Source of the DNA: Nostoc sp. WHI | Lineage (GTDB): Bacteria; Cyanobacteriota; Cyanobacteriia; Cyanobacteriales; Nostocaceae | Reading direction: 5' to 3' | DNA length: 61,526 nt | Assembly: GCF_015714725.1 (NCBI RefSeq) | Contig: NZ_WBKM01000390.1 | Coordinates: forward strand, 1-61,526 | In this document: positions 9,601 through 17,265 of the stretch, piece after piece | Layout of the letters: the number at the start of each line of letters is the position of its first letter | Numbering within the stretch: the stretch's first letter is position 1 | Program-made: the position numbers and the translations under genes | Notes under the pieces: generated by a model | Databases searched by the model: none | Seen by the model: only the letters and a program-made list of their open reading frames with translations | What the model was told of the DNA's origin: nothing

Positions 9601-9948
9601 TGAAGCAAGTGCTTGTTTATTTTGAACGTTTACTTGAGCAATATCGCTATTGACATTAGTTGGGAAGGAGACAGTTATATTGCTGGAACCATCATTACCC
9701 GTATTAGAAGATATATAAGATACATCTTTAACACCATTAATTTGTCGCTCAATAATGTTGGTGACAGTGCTTTCTGTTGTTTGAGCATCCGCACCAATAT
9801 TGTTGGAGCTAACGGTAATTTGTACCGGGGCGAGGTCTGGTAGCTGAGAAATCGGAAGGATCGGAATACAGATGCCTCCGAGCAGCAAAATGATCAACGT
9901 ACAGACTGTCGTCAGGACTGGACGTTTGATGAAGGTATTGACAAACAT
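6673..9948 (-). CDS. RND multidrug efflux transporter, AcrB/HAE1 family
   Basis: A 1091-residue inner-membrane proton antiporter of the hydrophobe/amphiphile efflux-1 (AcrB) family, of normal length. It starts with the family signature FVNTFIKRPVLTTVCTLII, has the paired proton-relay aspartates D417-D418 in IGIVVDDAIIVVE and the conserved lysine in GLAAKNAILVVEFANQ near residue 950. Two six-helix bundles are each followed or preceded by large periplasmic loops. Such pumps work with a periplasmic adaptor and an outer-membrane channel, but no adaptor gene lies beside it: upstream is 350 bp of noncoding DNA and upstream of that a gene fragment. Partners must be encoded elsewhere, or were lost when the flanking repeats formed. 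No clear ribosome site precedes the ATG. Confidence 0.92.
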   Translation of the reverse strand: MFVNTFIKRPVLTTVCTLIILLLGGICIPILPISQLPDLAPVQITVSSNNIGADAQTTESTVTNIIERQINGVKDVSYISSNTGNDGSSNITVSFPTNVNSDIAQVNVQNKQALASPQLPDTVQRTGVNVETASSSLLLVYGFYSENNEYDNIFISNYVDLFILDQIKRLPGVGKATILGERKYAMRLWLDPNKLAQHQLTPQDVTVALQEQNIQVGAGAIGKEPAPDNQSFEFALRASSRFKDAAEFEEMVLKVSQGDTNSTLVKVRDVGRVELGAENYLADAKFTIPGNDPKAAVGLGIYQLPGSNALDVAHAVEDQITELTKNFPPGLKAQLAFDTTPFVEISLEEVLHTLVEAIILVVLVIFVFLQDWRTTIIPTVAIPISLVGTCAALLVLGFQINTLTLFGFVLAIGIVVDDAIIVVEAVAVKLEEGMKPFDAAVEAMKELTGAIIATSLVLMAVFIPVAFIPGTTGIVYKQFALTVACSIGISTFNALTFSPSMAAILMRPAQIPRGPLGWFFTQFNGGFAWFSRRYLRFVSYLTHIKPIVIGVFITGLLATVLMYRAVPTGFIPEEDQGYFFVIVQGPDGVSLKYTESVMDRVAKEVTSLPEVRASFVINGFGFDGNASNLAIAFVNLKPWEERTEESESVYGILQRLNKKLSVITEARAIAVNAPPVRGLSSTGGFEFMIQDKTGSAPIQTLVDTAQKLIASANKNPVLQRVFTQFTANTPQFEIEVNRNQAKSLNVEINDIFGALQAYLGSQYVNDFVQGQRQYRVYVQADGVFRSNPDDIGKLYVRSGSGAMIPLSNLVKITPFVGPKTISHYNLYRSIKVQGAPAAGASSGQAIKAMEELAAEILPQGFGYEWTGTYLQEKTSGGSTGLIFALAILIVFLVLSAQYESYVDPIIILLTVPLAILGAMTAIWLRSNIFMADSIFPKVVDDIYCQVGLVTLIGLAAKNAILVVEFANQLNERGMSYTRAAIKAGQERLRPILMTSFAALLGFLPLVISEGAGASSRWSLGTALFGGLLLSTFLSLFLVPILYILVKSLAHAIFSPKRSQDSKPPDFSNGTSGSEHRALPVGSSQPKAQLRS

Positions 9949-10300
9949 AATTCAAAATTCAAAAGAGTTTCAGACAAAGCGAAAAGTGTGCAGAAGAGGG
10001 GGTTTCCCTGATCAACACCTTTCTTTTCAGGAGAGAGAAGTACCTTGCGCCGGACTTTACTGGTTTGAGACTCTGGCATACAGTTTTACAATCTAATTCC
10101 TACTCAAAATCGCGATCGCATCGGATTGCTCACGCTGAGAAAAACTGTAGCCGAGTTTATTATGTGGATTGCTATATAGCGCTTCTCACTCGTATAAAGT
10201 ACACAAAACCTTTACCCAGCAAGAGATTTAATTATAAGAGTGTAGATCATCTTTCCATTAAACGCCATCTATTTAGACAGCGTTTAATGTAAAGATAAGG
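9949..10300. other. Noncoding upstream region of the transporter
   Basis: About 350 bp with no convincing gene, repeat or regulatory site apart from one HIP1-like GCGATCGC. It must contain the promoter of the minus-strand RND gene. Confidence 0.4.
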
Positions 10301-10381
10301 ATGGAATCAAAGCAAGATGACATTACTATTCTTCAGGAAGCTGAGAAACGTTTACGCGTTTTATTGATAGCTTATCGGTAA
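10301..10381 (+). pseudogene. Truncated copy of the 58-aa antitoxin-like gene
   Basis: The ATG at 10301 opens MESKQDDITILQEAEKRLR, nearly identical to the start of the gene at 364, but after 19 residues it diverges and stops at 26 residues (RVLLIAYR). The conserved second half is missing, so this is a 5' remnant left by recombination. It sits just before the small membrane-protein gene. Confidence 0.7.
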
Positions 10382-10408
10382 GTGTGGTGTAGGTCTCAAG
10401 TATTAATC

Positions 10409-10496
10409 AATAACTTGCATTACAGGAAATACTAATGAACCGCTCAAAAATAGTTGCCATTCTTACAGGCGCGATTTCTGTTATTTTAGCGATCGC
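10409..10496. repeat. Direct repeat, copy B (matches 6437-6524)
   Basis: An 88-bp segment starting AATAACTTGCATTACAGG and ending at GCGATCGC is shared with 6437-6524, with the same length and only a few substitutions. The two copies flank the RND transporter and its upstream region (about 3.9 kb). Confidence 0.85.
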
Positions 10497-10620
10497 CTAC
10501 CTGATCTTAGTCCAACTCCTAGACTACCGCGATATGAAACCCGCCCCTATCAGCCAAGTTGACTCACCACCTGCCATTGCTATCTCTTGCTGGCAGGTTG
10601 ACAAAAGCACACAAATATAG
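10435..10620 (+). CDS. Small single-span membrane protein, conserved in cyanobacteria
   Basis: The 61-residue product begins MNRSKIVAILTGAISVILAI and continues AYLILVQLLDYRDMKPAP, a short basic N-terminus with one hydrophobic helix (about residues 7-29). I recall similar short proteins in many cyanobacterial genomes, but their function is unknown. The last ~20 residues (PPAIAISCWQVDKSTQI) look unrelated to that pattern, so the C-terminus may have been altered. Start is the only ATG in frame and corresponds to the mutated ATA of the broken copy at 6437-6524. Confidence 0.65.
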   Translation: MNRSKIVAILTGAISVILAIAYLILVQLLDYRDMKPAPISQVDSPPAIAISCWQVDKSTQI

Positions 10621-10640
10621 ATTATATTTATTCGATTTGT

Positions 10641-10664
10641 AGAGACGCAATTGATTGCGTCTCT
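10641..10664. terminator. Hairpin terminator or short palindromic repeat
   Basis: AGAGACGCAAT-TG-ATTGCGTCTCT is a perfect 11-bp stem 20 bases past the small membrane-protein stop. Similar GAGACGCGAT... palindromes occur at 15292-15356 and near 51285, so it is also a dispersed repeat. Confidence 0.55.
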
Positions 10665-10986
10665 TGTCATTTAGATCAATTGATAAAACCAATGATTACT
10701 ATTGATTCATCCCTCACTCAATGTATAGATAAAAATTAATCGTTACTATTCGTTACTTAAATCGTTCCTTATATAAGATTTAATTAGAGTTAGTATGTCA
10801 AATTTATTTAATAAAGTAATTCCATTTTGCTTGATATAAAGGTAAGCTGTTTCTAACAAGAATTAGCAAAGATAAATTTGCATTATCTGCGGCAGCTACG
10901 CCCATCGTAGACATGGCAGGATTAACTGGGATCAACGCAAGTTGATTTAAAACCAGAATTTTTGATGAAAATCTAGAGGTAAATTG
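10665..10986 (+). promoter_or_regulatory. Upstream region of the CO2-uptake operon
   Basis: About 320 bp, strongly AT-rich between 10730 and 10860, with TTACTATTCGTTACTTAA-like half-sites. In other cyanobacteria such operons can be controlled by LysR-type regulators (CcmR, CmpR) that bind TTA/TAA half-sites, but none here could be assigned with confidence. AGAGGT just before the ATG at 10987 is a plausible ribosome site. Confidence 0.35.
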
Positions 10987-12864
10987 ATGGGTCAGTTTCT
11001 ACTTGAGACTGTTTGGCTAGTTCCTTGCTATGCCTTAATAGGTGGCTTGTTAGCCGTGCCTTGGTCGCCGGGGATCATTCGTAACACAGGGCCAAGACCG
11101 GCGGGTTATGTCAATTTGATCATGACATTGTTGGCGTTTGTGCATAGTGCGATCGCTTTACAATTAACTTGGAATCATCCACCCCAACAAGTGTTTATTC
11201 CTTGGCTGTCTACGGCTGGTTTAGACCTCACCATTGCTATAGAAATTTCCTCGATTAGTGTCGGCGCTTTAGTTGTGATTACTGGCTTGAATTTCCTGGC
11301 GCAGATATTTGCGATCGGCTACATGGAAATGGATTGGGGTTGGGGACGCTTCTATTCGCTATTAGGATTATTTGAAGCAGGATTATGCGCCCTTGCTCTC
11401 TGTAATAACTTGTTTTTCAGTTATATAATTCTGGAAGTCCTAACTTTAGGAACCTACCTGTTAGTTGGCTTATGGTTTAGTCAGCCGTTGGTAGTCACGG
11501 GTGCGAGAGATGCTTTCTTAACTAAGCGGGTGGGAGACTTATTCTTACTGATGGGTGTGTTGGCACTATGGCCCCTCGCCGGAACTTGGAGTTATCCAGA
11601 ACTAGCCGAGTGGGCGGCTACTGCAAATGTTAACCCGACAATAATGGCACTTGTAGGTTTAGCTTTAATTGCTGGGCCGATGGGTAAATGCGCTCAATTT
11701 CCCCTGCACCTATGGCTAGATGAAGCGATGGAAGGCCCGGTTCCCAGTACAATTTTGCGGAACTCGGTAGTAGTCGCTAGTGGTGCGTGGGTGCTGATTA
11801 AACTGCAACCTGTGTTAAGCCTGTCGCCCATAGTTTCCTCCGCAATGGTGGGAATTGGTGCGGTAACAGCCGTGGGTGCTTCTTTAATTGCGATCGCTCA
11901 AATTGACGTTAAACGCTGTCAATCCTATTCTGTCAGTGCATACATGGGGTTAGTGTTCATTGCTGTGGGAGTGCAGCAAGACGAAGCAGCACTATTGTTA
12001 GTCCTCACCCATGCGATATCCGCAGCGCTTTTGGTGATGAGTACTGGGGGAATTATTTGGAATAGCGTCACCCAAGATGTCACCCAATTAGGCGGACTTT
12101 GGACACGCCGCCCGATTTCAGGAATAGCATTTATCGTCGGGACTTTAGGGTTAATTGGTTTTCCACCCTTGGGTAGCTTTTGGGCGCTGATAAAGTTAGC
12201 CGATGGGTTGTGGGAAACGCAACCTTGGTTAGTAGGAATAATAATAACGGTAAATGCTTTGACAGCCGTGAGTTTAACCAGAGAATTCTGTTTAATTTTT
12301 GCTGGTAAACCTAAACAAATGAGTGAGCGATCGCCTGAAGCACACTGGCCGATGATTTTACCGATGATGATTTTACTTGGCTTTACCCTGCATCTACCTT
12401 TAGTGTTGCAAAGCTTATCACTTTTACCCGATTGGGCAACTTTAAATAAAGATGTCGCACTACTTTTAATTTGGTCGAGTATTTCCGGTTGCAGCATCAC
12501 TGCGTTGATTTATTTAGGCAATATTCCTAAACCGATTCGTCTCCCTTGGAAAGGTTTACAAGACTTATTCGCCTACGATTTTTACACCCCCAAACTCTAT
12601 CGGATGACCATTATTTTCAGCGTTGCTAAAATTTCCCAACTTGCCGATATGATTGACCGCTTTGTAGTCGATGGCATCGTTAATTTAGTTGGTTTATTTT
12701 CCCTATTAGGTGGCGAAAGTCTCAAGTACAGTACTTCTGGACAACCCCAGTTTTATGCTTTAACTGTTCTTCTCGGAGTCAGCGTTTTGGGAGTGTGGGT
12801 AACTTGGCCATTTTGGGGAGTGCAGTTTTTAGATATGATTTTTCAAATATCTACAATCAGGTAG
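10987..12864 (+). CDS. ndhF: NDH-1 subunit NdhF, CO2-uptake type (NdhF3/NdhF4)
   Basis: A 625-residue multi-helix membrane protein of the NADH-quinone oxidoreductase subunit 5 family. It contains the antiporter-like segment CAQFPLHLWLDEAMEGPVPS and QIDVKRCQSYSVSAYMGLVF with the conserved lysine and histidine positions. Its place in front of a beta-carbonic anhydrase, ndhD and a cup gene marks it as part of a specialised NDH-1 complex for CO2 uptake rather than the respiratory form. An in-frame TTG directly precedes the ATG used here. In cyanobacteria these complexes sit in the thylakoid membrane and convert CO2 to bicarbonate using electron transport energy. NdhF3 (inducible) and NdhF4 (constitutive) cannot be separated from sequence reading alone. 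Confidence 0.9.
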   Translation: MGQFLLETVWLVPCYALIGGLLAVPWSPGIIRNTGPRPAGYVNLIMTLLAFVHSAIALQLTWNHPPQQVFIPWLSTAGLDLTIAIEISSISVGALVVITGLNFLAQIFAIGYMEMDWGWGRFYSLLGLFEAGLCALALCNNLFFSYIILEVLTLGTYLLVGLWFSQPLVVTGARDAFLTKRVGDLFLLMGVLALWPLAGTWSYPELAEWAATANVNPTIMALVGLALIAGPMGKCAQFPLHLWLDEAMEGPVPSTILRNSVVVASGAWVLIKLQPVLSLSPIVSSAMVGIGAVTAVGASLIAIAQIDVKRCQSYSVSAYMGLVFIAVGVQQDEAALLLVLTHAISAALLVMSTGGIIWNSVTQDVTQLGGLWTRRPISGIAFIVGTLGLIGFPPLGSFWALIKLADGLWETQPWLVGIIITVNALTAVSLTREFCLIFAGKPKQMSERSPEAHWPMILPMMILLGFTLHLPLVLQSLSLLPDWATLNKDVALLLIWSSISGCSITALIYLGNIPKPIRLPWKGLQDLFAYDFYTPKLYRMTIIFSVAKISQLADMIDRFVVDGIVNLVGLFSLLGGESLKYSTSGQPQFYALTVLLGVSVLGVWVTWPFWGVQFLDMIFQISTIR

Positions 12865-12916
12865 TTAGTGACCGTTTTAGTGCAAACTGACAGTTTAATA
12901 TTGCGAGGATAATTCA

Positions 12917-13630
12917 ATGAGCATACAAGATACCCAATTAAATCTTTCTAGAAGAAGTTTACTCAAGTTTGGTGCAGGTGCGATCGGTACAGGGGTAGTG
13001 ACAGCAGGACTTGGCTCAAACTTACTTGCAGCCGAAAAAGCGCCCGCAGAAGATGAAATTACCCCCGATAAGGCATTGCAAGAATTACTAGATGGTAATG
13101 ACAGATTTGTGAAAAGAAAACGTCGTAACGGCAACCAAACCTATTCACGTTTAGTCGAAGTTGCCAAAGGTCAAAAACCATTTGCTTCTATTTTAGGGTG
13201 TGCAGATTCACGAGTTCCTTCAGAGATTGTTTTTGACCAAGGACTTGGAGATTTATTTGTCTGCCGTGTAGCTGGTAATATTGCTACAGCAGAAGAAATT
13301 GGTAGCCTAGAATTTGGCAGCTTAGTGTTAGGTTCTAAAGTGATCATGGTAGTCGGGCATGAAAGATGTGGTGCAGTAGAAGCTGCAATTAAAGGCGCTC
13401 AAGTACCGGGGCAAATTGGCAGTTTGCTTGAGGCGATTAAACCAAGTGTAGAAAGCTCAAAAGAGCAATCAGGAGACAAGCTAGAAAACGCCTGTAAAGC
13501 AAATATTTTGTTACAAATTAAAAAGTTGAAATCATCGCCAGTTTTATCTAAGTTAATAGATGAAGAAAAACTGACAATAGCCGGTGGTTACTATGATTTA
13601 GATACTGGCAAAATCAGTCTAGTCAATTAG
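12917..13630 (+). CDS. ecaB: Beta-carbonic anhydrase with Tat signal, EcaB-like
   Basis: A 237-residue beta-class carbonic anhydrase. Zinc ligands are visible as C95, D97 and R99 in CADSRVPSEIVFDQ and H148 and C151 in VVGHERCGAVEAA. The N-terminus carries a twin-arginine signal (SRRSLLKFGAGAIG) followed by a hydrophobic stretch and an Ala-rich cleavage region near residue 39, so the enzyme should be moved into the lumen or periplasm. In Synechocystis a protein of this kind, EcaB, is reported to work with the Cup-containing NDH-1 complexes. Here the gene lies 52 bp after ndhF and 146 bp before ndhD, inside the CO2-uptake operon. The ATG at 12917 is preceded by GAGGATAATTC. Confidence 0.85.
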   Translation: MSIQDTQLNLSRRSLLKFGAGAIGTGVVTAGLGSNLLAAEKAPAEDEITPDKALQELLDGNDRFVKRKRRNGNQTYSRLVEVAKGQKPFASILGCADSRVPSEIVFDQGLGDLFVCRVAGNIATAEEIGSLEFGSLVLGSKVIMVVGHERCGAVEAAIKGAQVPGQIGSLLEAIKPSVESSKEQSGDKLENACKANILLQIKKLKSSPVLSKLIDEEKLTIAGGYYDLDTGKISLVN

Positions 13631-13643
13631 CTTTTTTCTAAAT

Positions 13644-13749
13644 CTCGTTCCCAGTCTCCGACTGGGAATGCGAATTCAGGGGCTACTGCCTCACGAATTC
13701 GCGGCAGAGCCGCAATGAAGTGCGTTCCCAGTCGGAGACTGGGAACGAG
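13644..13749. repeat. Palindromic dispersed repeat inside the CO2-uptake operon
   Basis: CTCGTTCCCAGTC...GGGAACGAG forms a long imperfect inverted repeat of about 106 bp between the carbonic anhydrase and ndhD genes. The ends have their own hairpins (CCCAGTCTCCGACTGGG type). Relatives occur at 6561-6595, 41053-41163 and, degenerate, near 49926. It can fold strongly in RNA and could reduce ndhD-cup expression or stabilise transcript segments. Confidence 0.8.
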
Positions 13750-13775
13750 GAGAAAGGACAAAGGAGAAAATTAGT

Positions 13776-15272
13776 ATGTTAAGTGTTTTGATTTGGCTCC
13801 CGATTTTTGCCGCTACTTTCATCGCAATATTACCTGTCAATATCCCTACTCATCGCATTCGTTTAGCAGCATTATGGTTTTCTGGGATAGTTTTTGTCTG
13901 GAACCTTTTCATCCTACTAAAATTTGATATCAGCAATCCTGGAATGCAATTTCAAGAATATCTTCCCTGGAATGAAACTCTCGGTTTGAGTTATCAATTA
14001 GGCGTTGATGGGCTTTCTATATTGATGGTGGTGTTAAATAGCCTGCTAACTTGGATTGCTATTTACAGCAGCAGTAGCCAAACTGAACGCCCCCGCCTAT
14101 TTTACTCGATGATTTTATTAGTTAGTGGCGGGGTAGCGGGTGCTTTTTTAGCAGAGAATTTGTTGCTATTCTTCCTATTTTACGAACTAGAATTAATCCC
14201 ATTTTATTTACTAATTTCCATTTGGGGAGGGGAAAAACGAGCTTATGCTGGGATGAAGTTCCTGATTTATACTGCTGTTTCGGGAGCATTAATTCTGGCA
14301 ACATTTTTGGGTATGGTGTGGCTGAGTGGTTCTACCAATTTTGCTTTTGATGCAGTCTCTACAGAAAACTTGTCAACAGCAAAACAAATCCTTTTACTAG
14401 CAGGAATAGTATTAGGTTTTGGTATAAAAATTCCCTTAGTTCCCTTTCATACTTGGCTACCCGATGCTTATGTTGAGGCTTCAGCACCAATTGCCATTCT
14501 TCTCGGTGGTGTGTTGGCAAAACTGGGAACCTATGGACTGTTGCGATTTGGCTTGGGTATGTTTCCCCATGCTTGGAGTATTATTGCACCGACTTTGGCA
14601 ATTTGGGGAGCAATTACCGCCATTTATGGGGCAGTAATTGCGATCGCTCAAAAAGATATCAAGCGCATGGTAGCATACAGTTCCATCGGCCACATGGGCT
14701 ACGTATTGCTAGCTTGTGCCGCCAGCACTCCCCTAGCACTCGTTGGTGCAGTCGCCCAAATGTTTAGCCACGGCATCATCTTGGCGATTCTCTTCCACTT
14801 GGTGGGAGTTGTAGAAGCCAAAGTCGGCACCCGTGAGTTAGATAAACTCAATGGTTTGATGAGTCCCATACGCGGTTTACCTCTAATTAGTGCCCTACTA
14901 GTTTTAGGTGGTATGGCTAGTGCAGGTATTCCCGGTTTAACAGGATTCATCGCCGAATTTCTCGTTTTTCAAGGTAGTTTTTCTGTCTTTCCCATCTCGA
15001 CAATTTTGTGTGTAGTAGCTAGTGGCTTAACCGCAGTTTATTTTGTCATCCTCCTCAACGGCACTTGTTTTGGCAGACTCGATAATTTAGCCTACTATCC
15101 CAAAGTACTATGGTCTGAGAAAATGCCAGCGTTGATTTTGGCAGCTTTGATCATCTTTTTAGGAGTACAACCCATTTGGTTAGTGCGTTGGAGTGAATCC
15201 ACAACTACAACAATGGTGGCTGCAATTCCCTCCTTAGAAAAAACCGTAATCTCGAAAGTAGCGCTGAAATAG
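13776..15272 (+). CDS. ndhD: NDH-1 subunit NdhD, CO2-uptake type (NdhD3/NdhD4)
   Basis: A 498-residue membrane protein of the subunit 4 family with about 14 hydrophobic helices. Landmarks are NLLLFFLFYELELIPFYLLI with the conserved helix-5 glutamate, IKIPLVPFHTWLPDAYVEA and AIAQKDIKRMVAYSSIGHMG with the family lysines and histidine. It follows the palindromic repeat, with an AGGAGAAAATTAGT ribosome-site region before the ATG. Together with NdhF and the Cup protein it builds the distal membrane arm of the CO2-uptake NDH-1 complex. The order ndhF-(carbonic anhydrase)-ndhD-cup is that of a CO2-uptake operon with one extra gene. Confidence 0.9.
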   Translation: MLSVLIWLPIFAATFIAILPVNIPTHRIRLAALWFSGIVFVWNLFILLKFDISNPGMQFQEYLPWNETLGLSYQLGVDGLSILMVVLNSLLTWIAIYSSSSQTERPRLFYSMILLVSGGVAGAFLAENLLLFFLFYELELIPFYLLISIWGGEKRAYAGMKFLIYTAVSGALILATFLGMVWLSGSTNFAFDAVSTENLSTAKQILLLAGIVLGFGIKIPLVPFHTWLPDAYVEASAPIAILLGGVLAKLGTYGLLRFGLGMFPHAWSIIAPTLAIWGAITAIYGAVIAIAQKDIKRMVAYSSIGHMGYVLLACAASTPLALVGAVAQMFSHGIILAILFHLVGVVEAKVGTRELDKLNGLMSPIRGLPLISALLVLGGMASAGIPGLTGFIAEFLVFQGSFSVFPISTILCVVASGLTAVYFVILLNGTCFGRLDNLAYYPKVLWSEKMPALILAALIIFLGVQPIWLVRWSESTTTTMVAAIPSLEKTVISKVALK

Positions 15273-15291
15273 TAAATAGAGCAAAACACTT

Positions 15292-15356
15292 GTAGAGACG
15301 GCGATTTATCGCGTCTCAAAACCTATCCCCACAGACGCGATAAATCGCGTCTCTAC
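15292..15356. repeat. Paired GAGACGCGATAAATCGCGTCTC hairpins between ndhD and cup
   Basis: GTAGAGACGGCGATTTATCG and its near-complement GCGATAAATCGCGTCTCTAC form a long inverted repeat, and each arm is itself a hairpin. The motif recurs in the window (10641, about 51285). It lies in the short ndhD-cup gap and ends 12 bp before the cup start. Confidence 0.8.
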
Positions 15357-15368
15357 CCATTTATTACC

Positions 15369-16676
15369 ATGACAGCAATTAAAACAGCGACTAAATTACC
15401 TCCTTCAAAGCATGAATTTGCTGAAGTAATTCACCGCTTAGAAGCAGGCGGTGCAATGTTACCTGATACTCCAGAAAACTTGATGCAAATCATCGGTTTA
15501 TATAAAGCTTATGCTGTACCAATGGATTTTTATTGGCGTGACCTGCTTTATATTGCCGAACGCGAATTTTTAAACCCGTTACCCTTCTTTAAATACTTCT
15601 TACCTAAAGAATATTTAGAACTGCATAATCATTATGCTGGCGATGATGCCGATTTACGAATTTGGCGCGGCGAAGCCACAGCCCATCCAGAACTTTTGGC
15701 ATTTATTGAGAAGGGTGAAACTTTTAAAATGCCAAAGTTGTTGCACCACTTGTTCCACGATCGCATTAACATGGAATTCGCTGAAGCTTGTATGCGGGCG
15801 ATGCTGTGGCATAGAGGGATGGGTGGACAATTTGACCCTTACCTAGATTCAGAAGAATACAAAGCCAACGCTGACAAGGCAATTAAAGCTTACTTCCAAG
15901 GCAACCCCGTAATGCTGGGACTGTACAAACTGTTCCCTGATATGTTTTTAGAACAGTGCCGCCAGATGTCATACTACGCTAATCTGGGCTTATTCTGGGA
16001 AGTCATGGCCCCGGTATTCTTTGAAATGTCTGACCGCTATGACGAAGGCACGATTACCAGCGTTCCAGAGGCGATGAGCTTCTTAGTTAATGGTATATTT
16101 GCGATCGCAGGTCGTCCCATTTACCATCACGTTTATATTCGTGGACAATGTTACGAAATCATCTCTAAATCCAAGGGTTTCACATGGCTATATGAAGCAG
16201 CATTACCTTATGTAGAAGCTGTTTTCTATCGCACCGCACCCTTCCGAGGGACAAAATCTTATAATGCTCAAGCGCGTCAAGTACCAGAAGACCAGAAAGA
16301 CTTTCACTATGGTATTCTTTACGCTGATGTATTTCCAGTGGGTACTGCTGGCATTCCCCCCACCTTGTTAATGCAAGATATGTTGCATTTTTTGCCCCCT
16401 TATCTTATTGATTACTACAGCCAACATTGCCGGGGTGAAGAAGATATGTTGATTCAATTGGGTGTTAGTTTTCAACGCTCAATGTACTGTGTAACTTCTG
16501 CGGTAATTCAAGCCTTACGAGCTGCTCTTTTGTATCCTTTAGATGACCCAAATCCCAAACATTTACAAGCCAATCGAGATTTTTTTGAAATGCAGCTAAA
16601 TCGCTTTACTCGTCCTGAATATAACATTCGTGATGCTGCCCGTTTAGGGAGCATTCAAAAGCAAGATTATAGATAA
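15369..16676 (+). CDS. CO2 hydration protein, CupA/CupB (ChpY/ChpX) family
   Basis: A 435-residue soluble protein of the ChpXY (Cup) family, the cyanobacterial subunit that couples NDH-1 to conversion of CO2 into bicarbonate. The whole length follows the family pattern, for example GGAMLPDTPENLMQIIGLYK, DADLRIWRGEATAHPELLAF, INMEFAEACMRAMLWHRG, GRPIYHHVYIRGQCYEI and PPTLLMQDMLHFLPPYLIDY. Several histidines and a cysteine are in conserved-looking segments. It closes the operon. No cupS follows within 850 bp. That is unlike the low-CO2-induced ndhF3-ndhD3-cupA-cupS order, so it may be the constitutive CupB form, but this was not tested by phylogeny. Confidence 0.9.
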   Translation: MTAIKTATKLPPSKHEFAEVIHRLEAGGAMLPDTPENLMQIIGLYKAYAVPMDFYWRDLLYIAEREFLNPLPFFKYFLPKEYLELHNHYAGDDADLRIWRGEATAHPELLAFIEKGETFKMPKLLHHLFHDRINMEFAEACMRAMLWHRGMGGQFDPYLDSEEYKANADKAIKAYFQGNPVMLGLYKLFPDMFLEQCRQMSYYANLGLFWEVMAPVFFEMSDRYDEGTITSVPEAMSFLVNGIFAIAGRPIYHHVYIRGQCYEIISKSKGFTWLYEAALPYVEAVFYRTAPFRGTKSYNAQARQVPEDQKDFHYGILYADVFPVGTAGIPPTLLMQDMLHFLPPYLIDYYSQHCRGEEDMLIQLGVSFQRSMYCVTSAVIQALRAALLYPLDDPNPKHLQANRDFFEMQLNRFTRPEYNIRDAARLGSIQKQDYR

Positions 16677-16831
16677 GAGATTCCCCAAGTGCTTAAAATC
16701 ATAGCTAACTACTTTTCAAACATCCTCTAAGAGGATGTTTGAAAAGTCCTCTTGTCGGTATCAAAAGTTTTAGATCCCTCTAAATCTCCCGATAACTTGG
16801 GAGACTTTGATTCCGGTTCCCCCCTTTTTAA
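16677..16831. other. Noncoding region after the CO2-uptake operon
   Basis: Contains a hairpin CAAACATCCTCT-AAGAGGATGTTTG around 16718-16743, which may terminate the operon transcript. Nothing else was identified. Confidence 0.45.
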
Positions 16832-17052
16832 CCTACCGTGTACACACAAATCTTTCCTAAAACCTCACCCTGGTTATGCTACGCAAAACCTGTCCCTCTC
16901 CTTAGTAAGGAGAGGGATGTCCGCCAGGACAGGGTGAGGTTTTCCAAGGATTTCGGGTAATTCGATGACTTGTGGAGAGGGATGTCCGCCAGGACAGGGT
17001 GAGGTTTTCCAAGGATTTCGGGTAATTCGATGACTTGTGTGTACACCATAGC
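16832..17052. mobile_element. MITE-like element with GTGTACACACAA ends, holding a 65-bp duplication
   Basis: The left end CCTACCGTGTACACACAAAT and right end GACTTGTGTGTACACCATAG are inverted relatives of the ends of the element at 38108-38255. Inside, a 65-bp unit starting GGAGAGGGATGTCCGCC is tandemly duplicated (16909-16973 and 16974-17038). A further solo end (CTACGGTGTACACACAAGTC) follows at 17063-17082. No transposase is encoded. Confidence 0.65.
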
Positions 17053-17130
17053 TTTTTAAGGACTACGGTGTACACACAAGTCTGAAGTTGTTCAAGAATC
17101 TGGGTTTTACCCCACTCTAACCACTGCTTG

Positions 17131-17265
17131 AATTTAATGAACGATACCTCCAATTCAATAAACGACCACCCGAATTCAATAAACGACCACCCGAATTCAA
17201 TAAATGACCACCCGAATTCAATAAATGACCACCCGAATTCAATAAATGACCACCCGAATTCAATA
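17131..17265. repeat. 21-bp tandem repeat, about 6.4 copies
   Basis: Units of 21 bp (AATTCAATAAATGACCACCC plus G) run from 17152 to 17256 five times, preceded by a degenerate unit at 17131 and followed by a 9-base partial. Units 1-2 have AAACGACC and units 3-5 AAATGACC. Because 21 is a multiple of three, one frame encodes a heptapeptide repeat (NSINDHP), but there is no evidence for a gene: the surrounding frame is short. Confidence 0.9.

Noticed and set aside
10741..10860. LysR-type (CcmR/CmpR) binding site before ndhF
   Set aside because: TTA/TAA half-sites are abundant in this AT-rich DNA, and none has the right spacing clearly enough to be reported as a site.
11925..12500. 191-codon minus-strand frame
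   Set aside because: Antisense shadow of ndhF, which is clearly coding.
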